Shown one piece after another: positions 19,604 through 30,338 of a stretch of 64,000 nucleotides of DNA. Made by a program: the position numbers and the translations under genes. How positions within the stretch are numbered: position 1 is the first letter of the stretch; each line of letters starts with the position of its first letter. Source of the stretch: Rathayibacter sp. VKM Ac-2754 (lineage in GTDB: Bacteria; Actinomycetota; Actinomycetes; Actinomycetales; Microbacteriaceae); NCBI RefSeq assembly GCF_009807095.1, contig NZ_WUCC01000001.1, positions 599,946 to 663,945 of the forward strand, read 5' to 3'. The notes under the pieces are model-generated. The model had not been told where the DNA came from. It saw nothing but the letters and a program-made list of their open reading frames with translations, and did no database searches.

Positions 19604-20404
19604 ATGCGCGGATACGTCGACACCGACTGGGGTCAGATCCACTACCGGAGGAGCGGCACCGGCACTCCGGCGCTCGTGCTGCTGCACGAGTCGCCCCGCA
19701 CCTCCGCCGTCTACGAGCCGGTCCTGGAGGCGCTCGGCACGCACGCGACGACGATCGCGTTCGACACCCCCGGCTTCGGCCAGAGCGACTCGGCGCCCGC
19801 CGATCAGCCGCTCGCCGAGTACGCGCGGATCCTCGTGCAGGCGCTCGACGCGCTCGGCGTGGACGAGTTCGTGCCCGTCGGCATGAAGACCGGCAGCTCG
19901 CTCGCGACGGCGCTGGCGGTGTCGCTCCTCGGCACCGGCCGCGTGCGGCGCGCCGTGCTCTACGCCCTCGAGGAGCCCGACGAGGAGTCGACCGAGTACT
20001 GGGCCGAGAACTGGGCGCCGGAGCTGCCCGTCACGGCCGACGGCGCCGTGCTGCAGTACCTGTGGCAGAAGAACATCGGCCTCTACGGCACCGACGATCC
20101 GCGCGCGCTGATCGGCTGCGTCGCCGACACCCTCGGCAACCTCGAGCGCTACAACTCGATCTACCCCGCGGTGTTCCGCGGCCGCGCGACGACCTGGGCC
20201 GACAACCTCGCGCTCGTCGAGGCAGGCGTCGAGCTGACCGTGCTGCGCCCGCCGTGGGCGCGGATGACCCTCGACATCCCGATCGAGTTCACCGACATGC
20301 CCGGCACCCGCGTCGTCGAGATGCCGGTGAGCGGCCAGTTCCCCGCCAGGGCTCCTCGCGAGTTCACCGCGGCCGTCCTCGCGGGCGCCGGCCTGGGGTC
20401 GTGA
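19604..20404 (+). CDS. Alpha/beta-hydrolase-fold protein with a non-canonical nucleophile elbow
   Basis: A 266-residue protein with an alpha/beta-hydrolase N-terminal half: LVLLHESPRTS (24-34) is the oxyanion-hole strand and DTPGFGQSD (54-62) the second conserved loop. The expected G-x-S-x-G elbow reads GMKTG at 93-97, with Lys95 in place of Ser. Related proteins with G-x-H-T-G are known to me, so it belongs to a divergent branch that may not be an ordinary esterase. Its position after the two monooxygenases and before a transporter, with a 4-bp overlap to that transporter (GTGA), argues that it acts on the oxidation product. Reaction unknown. Confidence 0.78.
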   Translation: MRGYVDTDWGQIHYRRSGTGTPALVLLHESPRTSAVYEPVLEALGTHATTIAFDTPGFGQSDSAPADQPLAEYARILVQALDALGVDEFVPVGMKTGSSLATALAVSLLGTGRVRRAVLYALEEPDEESTEYWAENWAPELPVTADGAVLQYLWQKNIGLYGTDDPRALIGCVADTLGNLERYNSIYPAVFRGRATTWADNLALVEAGVELTVLRPPWARMTLDIPIEFTDMPGTRVVEMPVSGQFPARAPREFTAAVLAGAGLGS

Positions 20405-21822
20405 CCGCGGGAGTCGCCGCACCGGCCCTGGCGCGCGAGGTGCGCGCGCCGCTCGCGGGCCTGATGATCGCCCAGTTCGTCGCCGGCCTCTCGGCGACGA
20501 TCGTCGCGACCAGCATCCCCACCGTGATGCGCTCCCTCGAGGGAGCCGCCGGCCTCTCGACCTGGCTGGTGGCCGCCACGATCCTCGGCAACACCGCGAC
20601 GACTCCGCTCTGGGGTCGCCTCGCCGACCTGGTCGCGCCGAAGCGGATCCTGCAGAGCGCGATCGCGGTCTTCATCGCGGGTTCGCTGCTCGCCGCGCTC
20701 GCCCCGTCGACGGCCGTGCTGCTGACGGCGCGGGCGCTGCAGGGCATCGGCCTCGGAGGCACCGCCGCCGTCTCGATGGCCGCCGTCGCCCTGCTCGTGC
20801 CGCTGCGCGAGCGCGGCCGCGTCAACGGATCGCTGCAGGCGCTGCAGACCTCGGCGACGATCCTCGGCCCCATCGTCGGCGGCCTGGTCGTGCAGACCCT
20901 CGGCTGGCGCTGGTGCTTCGTCGTGGCGCTGCCCCTCGCCGTCGCCTCGTTCGCGGTGCTGACGGCCTCCCTGCACGTGCGCCTCCCGGTATCGCCGCGC
21001 GGCGGCCGGACCGACTACGCGGGTGCCCTGCTGATCGCGACCGGGATCCCCGCCTCGCTGATCGCGCTGACGCTGCTGGGCGAGGGCTCGTTCGGAGTCG
21101 CCCTGGTCGGCTTCGGCGCGTTCGGCGCCGCGGCCCTGATCGCCCTCGTGATCGTCGAGCTGCGGGTCGCCGCGCCGATCATCCCGTTGCGGCTCCTCGG
21201 CGGCCGGGTGACGCTCGTCTGCGCGTCGGCCGCCCTGCTGCTCGGCTCCACCCTGTTCGGAGGGTCGGTCTTCGTCACGCAGTACCTGCAGATCGGCCTC
21301 GGCATCGACCCCGCCCCGGCCGGCCTGCTGCTCGCGCCGATGGCGCTCGGCGCGGTCGTCGCCTCCTGGACCGCCGGCCGCCGCATCACCCGGACCGGCC
21401 GTCTCAAGGGAGTGCTGCTGCTGGCCGCGTCGGCGATGCTCCTCGGGAACGCGGCGCTCGCCCTGGCGCCGTTCGCTCCCCTCCCGTTGGCGCTGGGAGG
21501 CGCGCTGCTGCTGGCCGCCGGTCTGGGCATGACCCTGCAGAACCTGGTGCTCGCCGCGCAGACCGTCGCTCCGCTCGGCCGCACCGGCTCGGTGAGCGCG
21601 GCGATCGTGTTCTTCTTCACCCTCGGCGGCACCGTCGGCCTCGTCGGCTACGGCGCGGCACTGTCGGCCCGGCTCTCGGTGCTGACACGGGAGGGCGCGT
21701 CGGAGGCGGAGTCGTACTCGCTCGGGCTGCCCCTGGTGTTCGCGCTGTCCGCCGTCGCCGCCGGGGTGGCGCTCGCGGCGCTGGCGCTGCTGCCGGCGGT
21801 GCGGCTGCGCGACCTGCGCTGA
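20401..21822 (+). CDS. MFS transporter, DHA2 (14-TM, EmrB/QacA-like)
   Basis: A 473-residue membrane protein with about 14 predicted spans. It has the family's first-helix pattern (MIAQFVAGLSATIVATSIPT), the loop GRLADLVAPKRILQ and the motif C-like region QTSATILGPIVGGLV. GTG 20401 was chosen because it overlaps the hydrolase stop by 4 bp and the longer frame upstream has shadow composition. As last gene of the monooxygenase operon it may export a product or toxic intermediate, or import the substrate; direction cannot be read from sequence. Confidence 0.88.
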   Translation: MTAGVAAPALAREVRAPLAGLMIAQFVAGLSATIVATSIPTVMRSLEGAAGLSTWLVAATILGNTATTPLWGRLADLVAPKRILQSAIAVFIAGSLLAALAPSTAVLLTARALQGIGLGGTAAVSMAAVALLVPLRERGRVNGSLQALQTSATILGPIVGGLVVQTLGWRWCFVVALPLAVASFAVLTASLHVRLPVSPRGGRTDYAGALLIATGIPASLIALTLLGEGSFGVALVGFGAFGAAALIALVIVELRVAAPIIPLRLLGGRVTLVCASAALLLGSTLFGGSVFVTQYLQIGLGIDPAPAGLLLAPMALGAVVASWTAGRRITRTGRLKGVLLLAASAMLLGNAALALAPFAPLPLALGGALLLAAGLGMTLQNLVLAAQTVAPLGRTGSVSAAIVFFFTLGGTVGLVGYGAALSARLSVLTREGASEAESYSLGLPLVFALSAVAAGVALAALALLPAVRLRDLR

Positions 21823-21853
21823 CGGGAGGCGCGCGTCGCGAAAGCCCGGTGCG

Positions 21854-22951
21854 TCACGCCCCCACGAGCTCGAAGACCGCGCGCTCCGTCTCGACGCCGT
21901 TGATCTGCAGGGCGATCGCGTGCAGGCCGGCGTAGTAGCGGCGCGTGGTGATCGCCCGGAACGAGTGCGCGCGCCGCACCTCGAGCATCTCCCCCGGACG
22001 CACGCTGGCGGTCGTCAGCTTGAAGGTCTTCGAGGTCTGGCCGCCGCTGGCCTTGCGGTGGTGCACGACGTAGTCGACGGCCAGCCGCAGGTCGGCGACG
22101 CCGGTGTTGCGGAGGCTCGCGCGGAACTCGACCGACTCGCCCATCGCGACGACGGTGCGGTCGAGGTGCGGTCCGTCGATCTCGAGCGCGTCGCCCGCGG
22201 AGGCGAACCCCAGCAGAGCGAGCGCACCCGGGTCGCCGCGCTTGACGAGCGTGCGCAGGCCGTGGCGCACGACCCGCGCCGTGTGCTCGTCGGGGTCCGC
22301 GAGCCAGCGCGCGGCCGTCGCGGTGACGAGCTCGGGGGCGTCGCGGCTGAGGTCGTTGAGGTGGTTGGCGACCGAGCGGCGGACGTACTCGGACTCGTCG
22401 CGGTACAGGCCGTCGAGGATCGGCACGGTGACACCGGGCCGGCCCGTCAGCTCGGGGACGCGCACCGACCACGGCAGGTACGGGCGAGTGCCCTCCGAGG
22501 CGAGGCGGCGCACGTGCTCGTCGCTCGAGGCCGTCCAGGTCGCGATCGTGCCGAGCGCGCGGTCGAGGTCGTGGCGGAGGAGGGTGCGGATCGCGAACTC
22601 GGAGGTGAGGAGGCCGGTCAGCTCCGCCAGCAGCGCCAGCGCGTCGTCGAAGGAGTCGTCGGCGACGCCCCTGCTCGCCACCGCCGCGGTGACCGGCCAG
22701 ATCATCCAGCCGCGGAAGGTCGGAGTCGCCGAGCGCGCCGCGCGGACGACCGACGCCAGATCCGCGTAGCTCCCGGGGACGTCCGCGAGCAGGGCGTCGC
22801 GCAGCAGGTCGGCGCGCTCCCGGAGCGCGAGGCCGGCGAGGCGGGCGCCGGCAGCCGCCAGCGCGGGAGCACCGGGCGGCGACACCAGCGCCACGGCGGC
22901 GGCGAGGTCGTCGGCGGTTCCGGAGTCGATCAGCTGGTCGGCGAAGGGCAC
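21854..22951 (-). CDS. DNA alkylation repair protein (HEAT-like, AlkC type)
   Basis: A 365-residue all-helical protein of the HEAT-repeat alkylpurine DNA glycosylase superfamily. The central part (about 100-265) shows repeat features such as GTRPYLPWSVRVPEL and YVRRSVANHLNDLSRD. The last 95 residues form an Ig-like beta domain (AMGESVEFRASLRNTG), as in AlkC. Such proteins excise alkylated bases. The GTG start at 22951 follows GAGAGGA; the open frame runs 35 codons further upstream but overlaps the likely promoter of the divergent gene. Convergent with the MFS gene and unrelated to the neighbouring catabolic operons. Confidence 0.82.
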   Translation of the reverse strand: MPFADQLIDSGTADDLAAAVALVSPPGAPALAAAGARLAGLALRERADLLRDALLADVPGSYADLASVVRAARSATPTFRGWMIWPVTAAVASRGVADDSFDDALALLAELTGLLTSEFAIRTLLRHDLDRALGTIATWTASSDEHVRRLASEGTRPYLPWSVRVPELTGRPGVTVPILDGLYRDESEYVRRSVANHLNDLSRDAPELVTATAARWLADPDEHTARVVRHGLRTLVKRGDPGALALLGFASAGDALEIDGPHLDRTVVAMGESVEFRASLRNTGVADLRLAVDYVVHHRKASGGQTSKTFKLTTASVRPGEMLEVRRAHSFRAITTRRYYAGLHAIALQINGVETERAVFELVGA

Positions 22952-23054
22952 GGCGGGTCCTCTCAGTGCGCGGGGCGATCTTAGGTGGTTCTCCGCGTTC
23001 GGGACTGCTGCCACCCGCACCACAACGGGTGGCGCCGCTGTCAGAATCCGGAGC

Positions 23055-23750
23055 ATGGACCAACCGCGACCGGACGAGCTCGCCGAGCTGAGACGGCGGG
23101 CCTACGGCCGAGCCCCCGACATCGACCGGGATCCCGAGGCCCTCGCCCGCCTCCGCGCTCTCGAGGCGGGCGAGCGCCCGGACGAGGAGCGGCCGGCTGG
23201 ACAGGAGCCCGCTGCATCACCGCCGGAGGAGAGCGGAGTACCGGAGGCCGACTCCGCTCCCCCTCCTGCACCCCGCCGGCGGATCGCCCTGCTCTGGACC
23301 GCCTCGATCCTCGCCAGCGCGCTGCTCGCCGCCGGAGCGACCGCCGGCGTCACCGCCTGGGTGGCCGATCGCTCGGGCCCGCCGGGGCGGGAGGTGGCGA
23401 CCCTGACGCTGACGAACAGCGGCGACGTCCCGGGCTGGGTGAACAGCGGCCTGGCCGACTCCCTGGTCTCCGAGGACTTCCACGGGCTCAGGGTCCTGAA
23501 GCAGCCGAGCGGCGAGGACGGCGGCTCGTGCATCTACGTCCTGCAGTCGGCCACGTCGGACGGCGACGCGTACGGCGGGCTCGCCTACAGCGGAGTGTCG
23601 TACAGCGGCTGCACCGCCGGCCCGTTCCCCGCAGTGGCGCAGCTGATCGTCACCGCCGCGCAGCCCGACGAGCTGCGCGACGCCTTCTCGGAGGGCAGCG
23701 CGCTCCGGTTCGTCCTCGAGGGCGAGACGGTGCACGTGAGCACCGGCTGA
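23055..23750 (+). CDS. Hypothetical single-span membrane protein
   Basis: A 231-residue protein with an acidic/Arg-rich cytoplasmic N-terminus (1-75, rich in Glu, Pro and Ala), one membrane span at about 76-102 (IALLWTASILASALLAAGAT), and an extracytoplasmic domain of about 125 residues. Two cysteines in that domain (GSCIYVLQS and SGCTAG) could form a disulfide. No family is recognised. It is divergent from the alkylation repair gene (103 bp apart) and convergent with the flavin reductase gene. Confidence 0.72.
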   Translation: MDQPRPDELAELRRRAYGRAPDIDRDPEALARLRALEAGERPDEERPAGQEPAASPPEESGVPEADSAPPPAPRRRIALLWTASILASALLAAGATAGVTAWVADRSGPPGREVATLTLTNSGDVPGWVNSGLADSLVSEDFHGLRVLKQPSGEDGGSCIYVLQSATSDGDAYGGLAYSGVSYSGCTAGPFPAVAQLIVTAAQPDELRDAFSEGSALRFVLEGETVHVSTG

Positions 23751-23766
23751 CCGCCGGCCCTCGGGC

Positions 23767-24270
23767 TCAGGCGACCGAGCGGAGGTGGCGGAACGCCGAG
23801 CCGTGGAACACGAGCGGCTCGATCGTCTCGTCGTTGTGCAGGGCCGTGACCTGCAGCAGCACCACGTGGTGGTCGCCCGCCGGGATCTCCTGGAAGATCG
23901 AGCACTCGAGCCAGAGCGGCGACCCGTGCACGAAGACGGCGCCCGCCTCGCTCTTCTCGATCTCGAGGCCCTCGAAGCGGCCGGCCTTGTTGCGGGAGGC
24001 GAGCTGCCGCGCCGCGCCGTCGTGGCCGGCTCCCATCACCGAGACGCCGAGACGACCCGCCGCGCGCAGCACCGGCCACGTGGTCGACGAGTTCTGGATG
24101 GCGAACATCACCAGCGGCGGGTCCATCGAGACGCCGACCGAGAAGGAGGAGGCGACCATCCCCTCGAGGTTCCCGTCGACCTCCGCGGCGAAGGCGGCGA
24201 CTCCGGACGGGAAGTGCGAGAAGGCCTGGCGGAGCAGCTGCGGATCGGGCGAGTAGGTCTCGAGACTCAT
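23767..24270 (-). CDS. Flavin reductase family protein (two-component monooxygenase reductase)
   Basis: A 167-residue FMN-binding split-barrel protein with the short HpaC/DszD-like layout: LRQAFSHFPSGVAAFA at about 13-28, GMVASSFSVGVSMDPPLVMF at about 37-56, and GVSVMGAGHDGAARQLASR near 75-92. This form reduces free FMN/FAD with NAD(P)H and hands it to partner oxygenases such as the LLM pair at 16963-19586. ATG 24270 was chosen as the only start matching the family N-terminus. It is transcribed away from the second importer operon; the intergenic region carries the shared GCGCAATC motif on both strands. Confidence 0.9.
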   Translation of the reverse strand: MSLETYSPDPQLLRQAFSHFPSGVAAFAAEVDGNLEGMVASSFSVGVSMDPPLVMFAIQNSSTTWPVLRAAGRLGVSVMGAGHDGAARQLASRNKAGRFEGLEIEKSEAGAVFVHGSPLWLECSIFQEIPAGDHHVVLLQVTALHNDETIEPLVFHGSAFRHLRSVA

Positions 24271-24753
24271 GGCGCAGAAGTCCTTTCGGTCAGAAGAGCA
24301 CGGCGGGGTCGGGCACGATCCTGACAGTCGAATGTTGAATCCGGATTGCGCCGGTGGCGGGATCCACGACGGTCGGGCGGAGGCGCTCTCGCGCCGTTCG
24401 CGAGGGCCGCGGATCCGCGTGATCACGCGCTTCCCGCCCCGGATTCGCCTCCTGCGCGACCCCCACTCACGAATCCGCCTCCCGATTCCGCCGCCTCCGC
24501 CCATCCTCGCTGATCGAGCCCGCAGCCCGCGCAGCGGGCGTACTCGACCAGCAGGGGGGGAGCGGCCGCATCTGGATCTCCGCCGACACGCGCGCCGAGT
24601 GGCGGACACCGCCCCGATCCGCGCCACGGCGGCGATCGAGGGCTGCGCAATCCAAGCTTCACGCCGCCGCAATCAGCGGGCGTCACCGCGGCTCCTACGC
24701 TCCTGACTCATCGACCGGGCACCCGTCCCGGCCCACGAGAGGAGGTGACGGCC
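24271..24753. promoter_or_regulatory. Divergent control region between flavin reductase and second importer
   Basis: No gene is supported in this 483-bp gap. GGCGCAATCC reads on the minus strand at 24352-24343, inside the palindrome AATCCGGATT (24337-24346). TGCGCAATCC lies on the plus strand at 24644-24653 and a second GCAATCAG at 24669-24676. TACGCT at 24696-24701 fits a -10. A short REP-like palindrome is at 24511-24553. The end of the region has a perfect AGGAGGTGA Shine-Dalgarno (24740-24748). Confidence 0.45.
24511..24553. repeat. Short REP-like palindrome
   Basis: TGATCGAG and CTCGACCAGCA bracket a GCCCGC-GCA-GCGGGC hairpin. It is a shortened or fused version of the REP-like left arm at 1241-1284 joined to the terminal part of a right arm. 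It stands alone between two divergent promoters. Confidence 0.65.
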
Positions 24754-25671
24754 GTGCTGCGATTCCTCGGCCGGCGCGCCGTCAGGGCGGTCCTGACGCT
24801 GCTCGCCGTGCTCACCTTCGCGTTCGTGCTCGCCCGGATGACCGGCGATCCCGTCCGCCTGATGCTCCCCGACCAGGCCACCGCGCAGGACGTCGCCGAC
24901 GTCCGCCAGGCCCTCGGGCTCGACCGCCCGCTGATCGTGCAGTACGGCGCGTTCCTCGCCGACATCCTCCGCGGCGATCTCGGAGAGTCGATCCGGCAGG
25001 GGCAGCCCGCGCTCGCCCTCGTGCTCGACCGGCTGCCCGCGACCCTCGAGCTCGCGATCACCTCGTTCGTGATCGGCTTCGTCCTCGCCACGAGCCTCGC
25101 CGTCCTGGCCGAGGTGACCGGCGACCGCCGCCTCCGCACCGTGATGCTCTGGGCCGCCACCCTCCGGCAGGCCGTCCCGCCGTACCTGTTCGGGATCCTG
25201 ATGATCCTGGTCTTCTCGGTCGGCCTCGGCCTCCTGCCCGCGCTCGGCCGCACCTCCTACGCGAGCTACGTGATCCCGGTGATCACGATCGCGACGTTCG
25301 AGGTGGCGCTCTACCTCCGCCTCTTCAACGCCTCCTTCGACGAGACGCGCTCGCTCGACTTCGTGCGCACGGCCCGCGCCAAGGGCGTCTCGAACGGGCG
25401 GATCGTGATCCGGCATCTGCTGCCGAACGCGCTGCTGCCGATCATCACCGTCGCGGGCATCAACCTCGGCGTCCTCGTCGGTGGGCTCGTGGTGCTCGAG
25501 ACCGTCTTCAACTGGCCCGGCCTCGGGCGCCTGATCGTGCAGGGCGTGACCCAGCGCGACTACCCGATCGTGCAGGCCGGAGTCGTCGTCATCGCCCTGC
25601 TGTTCATCGTCATCAACCTGGTCGTGGATCTGCTCTACGCGGTCCTCGACCCGAGAGTGAGACTGTCGTGA
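24754..25671 (+). CDS. Second ABC importer permease, DppB/OppB type
   Basis: A 305-residue permease paralogous to the one at 8244 (same length, similar blocks FVRTARAKG, HLLPNALLPIITVAGIN, LETVFNWPGLGRL). About six membrane spans. A GTG at 24745 is in frame but lies inside the Shine-Dalgarno itself; GTG 24754 is 5 nt beyond AGGAGGTGA and gives the family N-terminus MLRFLGRRAVRAV, so it was chosen. It overlaps the next gene by 4 bp. Together with the genes to 30334 it builds a complete second peptide/nickel-type importer. Confidence 0.92.
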   Translation: MLRFLGRRAVRAVLTLLAVLTFAFVLARMTGDPVRLMLPDQATAQDVADVRQALGLDRPLIVQYGAFLADILRGDLGESIRQGQPALALVLDRLPATLELAITSFVIGFVLATSLAVLAEVTGDRRLRTVMLWAATLRQAVPPYLFGILMILVFSVGLGLLPALGRTSYASYVIPVITIATFEVALYLRLFNASFDETRSLDFVRTARAKGVSNGRIVIRHLLPNALLPIITVAGINLGVLVGGLVVLETVFNWPGLGRLIVQGVTQRDYPIVQAGVVVIALLFIVINLVVDLLYAVLDPRVRLS

Positions 25672-26516
25672 CCACCGAGACGATCCGGACGCGCACGCGC
25701 TGGCAGCTCGCGGCCGCTCGGCTCCCGGGGCCCTCGGTGGCGATCGCCGTCGTGATGCTCTCGATCGTCGCGCTGGTCGTGGTCGTCGTGCCGTTCCTCC
25801 CGGGCTTCGACCCCTACTCCCAGGATCTGGCGGGCAGTCGCGCCCCGGCGTTCACCGACCCCGCGCACCTGCTCGGCACGGACGCGCTCGGGCGCGACAC
25901 CCTCAGCCGCCTCGCCGTCGCCACTCGGGTGTCGCTGCTCGTCGCGTTCGGCGCGGTCGCGATCAGCGCACTGGTCGGGCTGAGCATCGGACTCGTGGCG
26001 GGCTGGCGGCGCGGCCGCCTCGACAGCGTCCTGATGGCCGTCGGTGACGTGCAGCTCGCCATCCCGGTCGTGCTCCTGCTGATCGTGCTCGTCGCGGCGC
26101 TCGGCTCGAGCCCGCTGCTGCTCGTGACCCTGCTCGGTCTCACCAACTGGGTCGGCTACGGCCGGGTCACCCGCTCGCTCGCGGTGTCGCTGCGCGAGCG
26201 CGACTTCGTCAGCGCCGTCACGGCCGCGGGGGGCGGGGGCTGGTGGATCGTCCGCAAGCACCTGCTGCCCAACGTCCTCCCCCAGGTGCTGATCCTCGCC
26301 GCGTTCGAGATCGGAGTGGTCATCACCATCGAGTCGTCGCTGAGCTTCCTCGGCCTCGGCATCCAGCCGCCCACTCCGAGCCTCGGTCTGATGATCAACG
26401 AGGGCCAGAAGTACCTCCAGACCGATCCCGCGCTCACCCTCCTGCCCGCCCTGATGATCCTGTTCGTCATCGGAGGCGTCCAGTTCGCCTCGCAGGGCGC
26501 CCGCCCGCGCCCGTGA
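25668..26516 (+). CDS. Second ABC importer permease, DppC/OppC type
   Basis: A 282-residue permease. The DppC hallmark HLLGTDALGRDTLSRLA is at about 66-82 and the EAA-loop region includes SAVTAAGGGGWWIVRKHLLPN. It lacks the long N-terminal extension of its paralogue at 9158. The GTG start overlaps the previous stop (GTGA). The binding-protein gene follows 29 bp downstream. Confidence 0.92.
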   Translation: MTTETIRTRTRWQLAAARLPGPSVAIAVVMLSIVALVVVVVPFLPGFDPYSQDLAGSRAPAFTDPAHLLGTDALGRDTLSRLAVATRVSLLVAFGAVAISALVGLSIGLVAGWRRGRLDSVLMAVGDVQLAIPVVLLLIVLVAALGSSPLLLVTLLGLTNWVGYGRVTRSLAVSLRERDFVSAVTAAGGGGWWIVRKHLLPNVLPQVLILAAFEIGVVITIESSLSFLGLGIQPPTPSLGLMINEGQKYLQTDPALTLLPALMILFVIGGVQFASQGARPRP

Positions 26517-26545
26517 CCCCCTCCCCCACCCGAAAGGCCCCTCCC

Positions 26546-28060
26546 GTGACCCCTGCACACCCCCGACGCACGCTCGCCGCCGTCGCTCTCGTCGGCGCCG
26601 CCGCCCTCGCCCTCGGCGGCTGCGCGAGCTTCGACGACGGCTCCGCCTCGGCCACCGACACCGAGTCGATCACCGTCGCCCTCACCGGTGAGCCGTCGTC
26701 GCTCGATCCGCTCTACGACACCCAGCTGCCGGCTCTGAACATCTTCTACAACGTGTTCGACCAGCTCGCCCAGGTCGACGCCGACGGCACCGTCTCGCCG
26801 CGCCTGGCGACGGAGTGGACCCACGACGACTCCCTCACGAGCTGGGTCTTCACCCTGCGCGACGACGCGACCTGGCAGGACGGCAGCCCCGTCACCCCGG
26901 AGGACGTCGTCTTCACCTACGAGACCGCGATGGCCGACCCCGCCTCGAACCTCGGTGGCTACATGACCGCCATCGACACAGTCGCCGTGACCGGCGAGAA
27001 CGAGGTCACCTTCACCCTCAACACACCGTTCGCGCCCTTCGACCGCCAGGTGACCCTGGTGCCGATCGTGCCGAAGGCCGTCTACGAGGCCGAGGGCGCC
27101 GACGCGTTCGCGAAGGCGCCGGTCGGCTCGGGCCCCTACTCCGTGGCCTCGTGGGTGAACGGCGACTCGATCACCCTCGAGCGCAACGACGACTACTGGG
27201 GTGAGGCGGGCGCGTACCAGGAGGTCGTCTTCCAGCCCGTCCCCGACGAGACGACCCGCGCCAACTCGGTGCAGTCGGGCGATCTCGACCTGGCCCTCCT
27301 CGGCCCCTCGAACGTCGCCGCGGTCGAGGGCTCCGGCACCGTCGACGTCGTCGAGCAGGAGTCGAACCGGGTGCTCTACACCGGCTTCAACGCGACCGCG
27401 CCGTGGCTCTCGGACCCCGAGGTCCGCGAGGCCGTCGACCTGGCGATCGACCGCGACGCGATCAGCGACGACCTGCTCAACGGGTCCGTCACTCCGACCG
27501 CGCAGCTCATCGCCCCCGTCTCGTTCGGCTACGACGAGTCGCTGCCCGCGACCGAGACCGACGCCGACGCCGCCCGCGAGCTCATCGCCGCCTCCGGCTA
27601 CGACGGCAGCCCGATCACGCTCTCGTACCCGACCGCGGGGCTCCCGCAGATCGACCAGATCGCGCAGGCGATCGCGAGCCAGCTCGAGGACGTCGGCCTG
27701 ACGATCGAGCTCGACGGCCAGGAGGCGAACACCTTCAGCGGCAACTGGTTCTCGGCCGCGCTGCCCGGCCTCTACCTCTACGCGTTCGCGCCGTCGGTGA
27801 TGGACGCGGACCTGCCGCTCACGATGCTGCTGAAGACCGGCGGCCAGGGCTACAGCTCCGACCCGGCGATCGACCAGCTGCTCGCCGACGAGACCGGTGA
27901 GGCCGACGAGACCGCCCGCGCCGACGACTTCGCGCAGATCTCGGCGCTGGTCGACGAGAACACCTACTACGCGCCGCTGTTCACCGACACCTACACGTAC
28001 GGAGTCGCGCAGGGCCTGGACTGGACCCCGCGACCCGACGGCATGATCGTCTTCAACTGA
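26546..28060 (+). CDS. Second ABC importer substrate-binding lipoprotein (SBP family 5)
   Basis: A 504-residue exported lipoprotein. The signal peptide ends with lipobox LGGC (Cys26 lipidated). The mature domain follows the same plan as the protein at 11892 (LATEWTHDDSLTSWVFTLRD, then SGPYSVASW and the late YGVAQGLDWTPRPDG). GTG 26546 was chosen: it is the start that gives a complete signal peptide, with AAAGG about 10 nt upstream. Family 5 members bind peptides, nickel complexes, opines and sugars; the ligand is not readable here. Confidence 0.92.
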   Translation: MTPAHPRRTLAAVALVGAAALALGGCASFDDGSASATDTESITVALTGEPSSLDPLYDTQLPALNIFYNVFDQLAQVDADGTVSPRLATEWTHDDSLTSWVFTLRDDATWQDGSPVTPEDVVFTYETAMADPASNLGGYMTAIDTVAVTGENEVTFTLNTPFAPFDRQVTLVPIVPKAVYEAEGADAFAKAPVGSGPYSVASWVNGDSITLERNDDYWGEAGAYQEVVFQPVPDETTRANSVQSGDLDLALLGPSNVAAVEGSGTVDVVEQESNRVLYTGFNATAPWLSDPEVREAVDLAIDRDAISDDLLNGSVTPTAQLIAPVSFGYDESLPATETDADAARELIAASGYDGSPITLSYPTAGLPQIDQIAQAIASQLEDVGLTIELDGQEANTFSGNWFSAALPGLYLYAFAPSVMDADLPLTMLLKTGGQGYSSDPAIDQLLADETGEADETARADDFAQISALVDENTYYAPLFTDTYTYGVAQGLDWTPRPDGMIVFN

Positions 28061-28088
28061 GAAACCACGTCTGATCAGGAGTAATCAC

Positions 28089-28714
28089 ATGACCACCATC
28101 CCCCGCGAGAGCACCGCCCTCATCGTCGTCGACATGCAGCGCGCCTTCTTCGACAACGACGACTCGCTCGGCCGCTCGGGCATCGACGTCACGCCACTGC
28201 GCGACGCCATCCCCGGCACCGTGCGCCTGGTCAAGGCCGCCCGCGCCGCGGGAGTGCCGGTGATCTTCACCCGCTACGTCTACATGCCCGGCATGGTCGA
28301 CTTCGGCCCCGTCCGGGGAGCGAAGGCGGCCGAGCGGATCGCGTCGAACTCGCTCGGCGCCGGCACAGACGAGATCGAGCTGATCCCCGAGCTCGAGGCC
28401 CGGCCCGACGAGATCGTGATCGACAAGTCGCGCCCGAGCGCCTTCTACGGCACCCGCCTCGAGCCCGTGCTGAACGGCATGGGCATCCGCAACGTCGTGA
28501 TCTGCGGAGTGACGACCAACATCTGCGTCGAGTCGACCGCCCGCGACGCCGGCCAGCGCGACTACGGCACCTACGTGGTGCGCGACGCGGTCGCCGAGTT
28601 CACGGCCGAGCGCAACCACTACGCCCTGTTCGGCATCGCCTGGTCGTTCGGCGAGGTCGTCGACCTCGCCGAGATCGAGTCGTCGTGGGAGCTCGAGACC
28701 GCCGAGGCCCTGTA

Positions 28715-28715
<1 letters not shown>
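28089..28715 (+). CDS. Isochorismatase-like cysteine hydrolase
   Basis: A 208-residue hydrolase with the full catalytic triad of the isochorismatase-like family: Asp15 (VVDMQRAFF), Lys113 (IDKSRPSAFYGT) and Cys146 (CGVTTNICVEST), plus the cis-peptide V-T-T motif before the Cys. Members such as RutB, N-carbamoylsarcosine amidase and nicotinamidase hydrolyse amide, carbamate or ureido bonds. It sits inside an importer operon, 28 bp after the binding protein, and its stop overlaps the ATPase GTG by one base, so it probably hydrolyses the imported compound or a product of the LLM monooxygenases (inference). Confidence 0.9.
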
Positions 28716-30334
<1,619 letters not shown>

Positions 30335-30338
30335 CTGG

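Noticed and set aside
22952..23056. N-terminal extension of the alkylation repair protein
   Set aside because: The extra 35 residues overlap the region upstream of the divergent gene, while GTG 22951 has a good GAGAGGA site.
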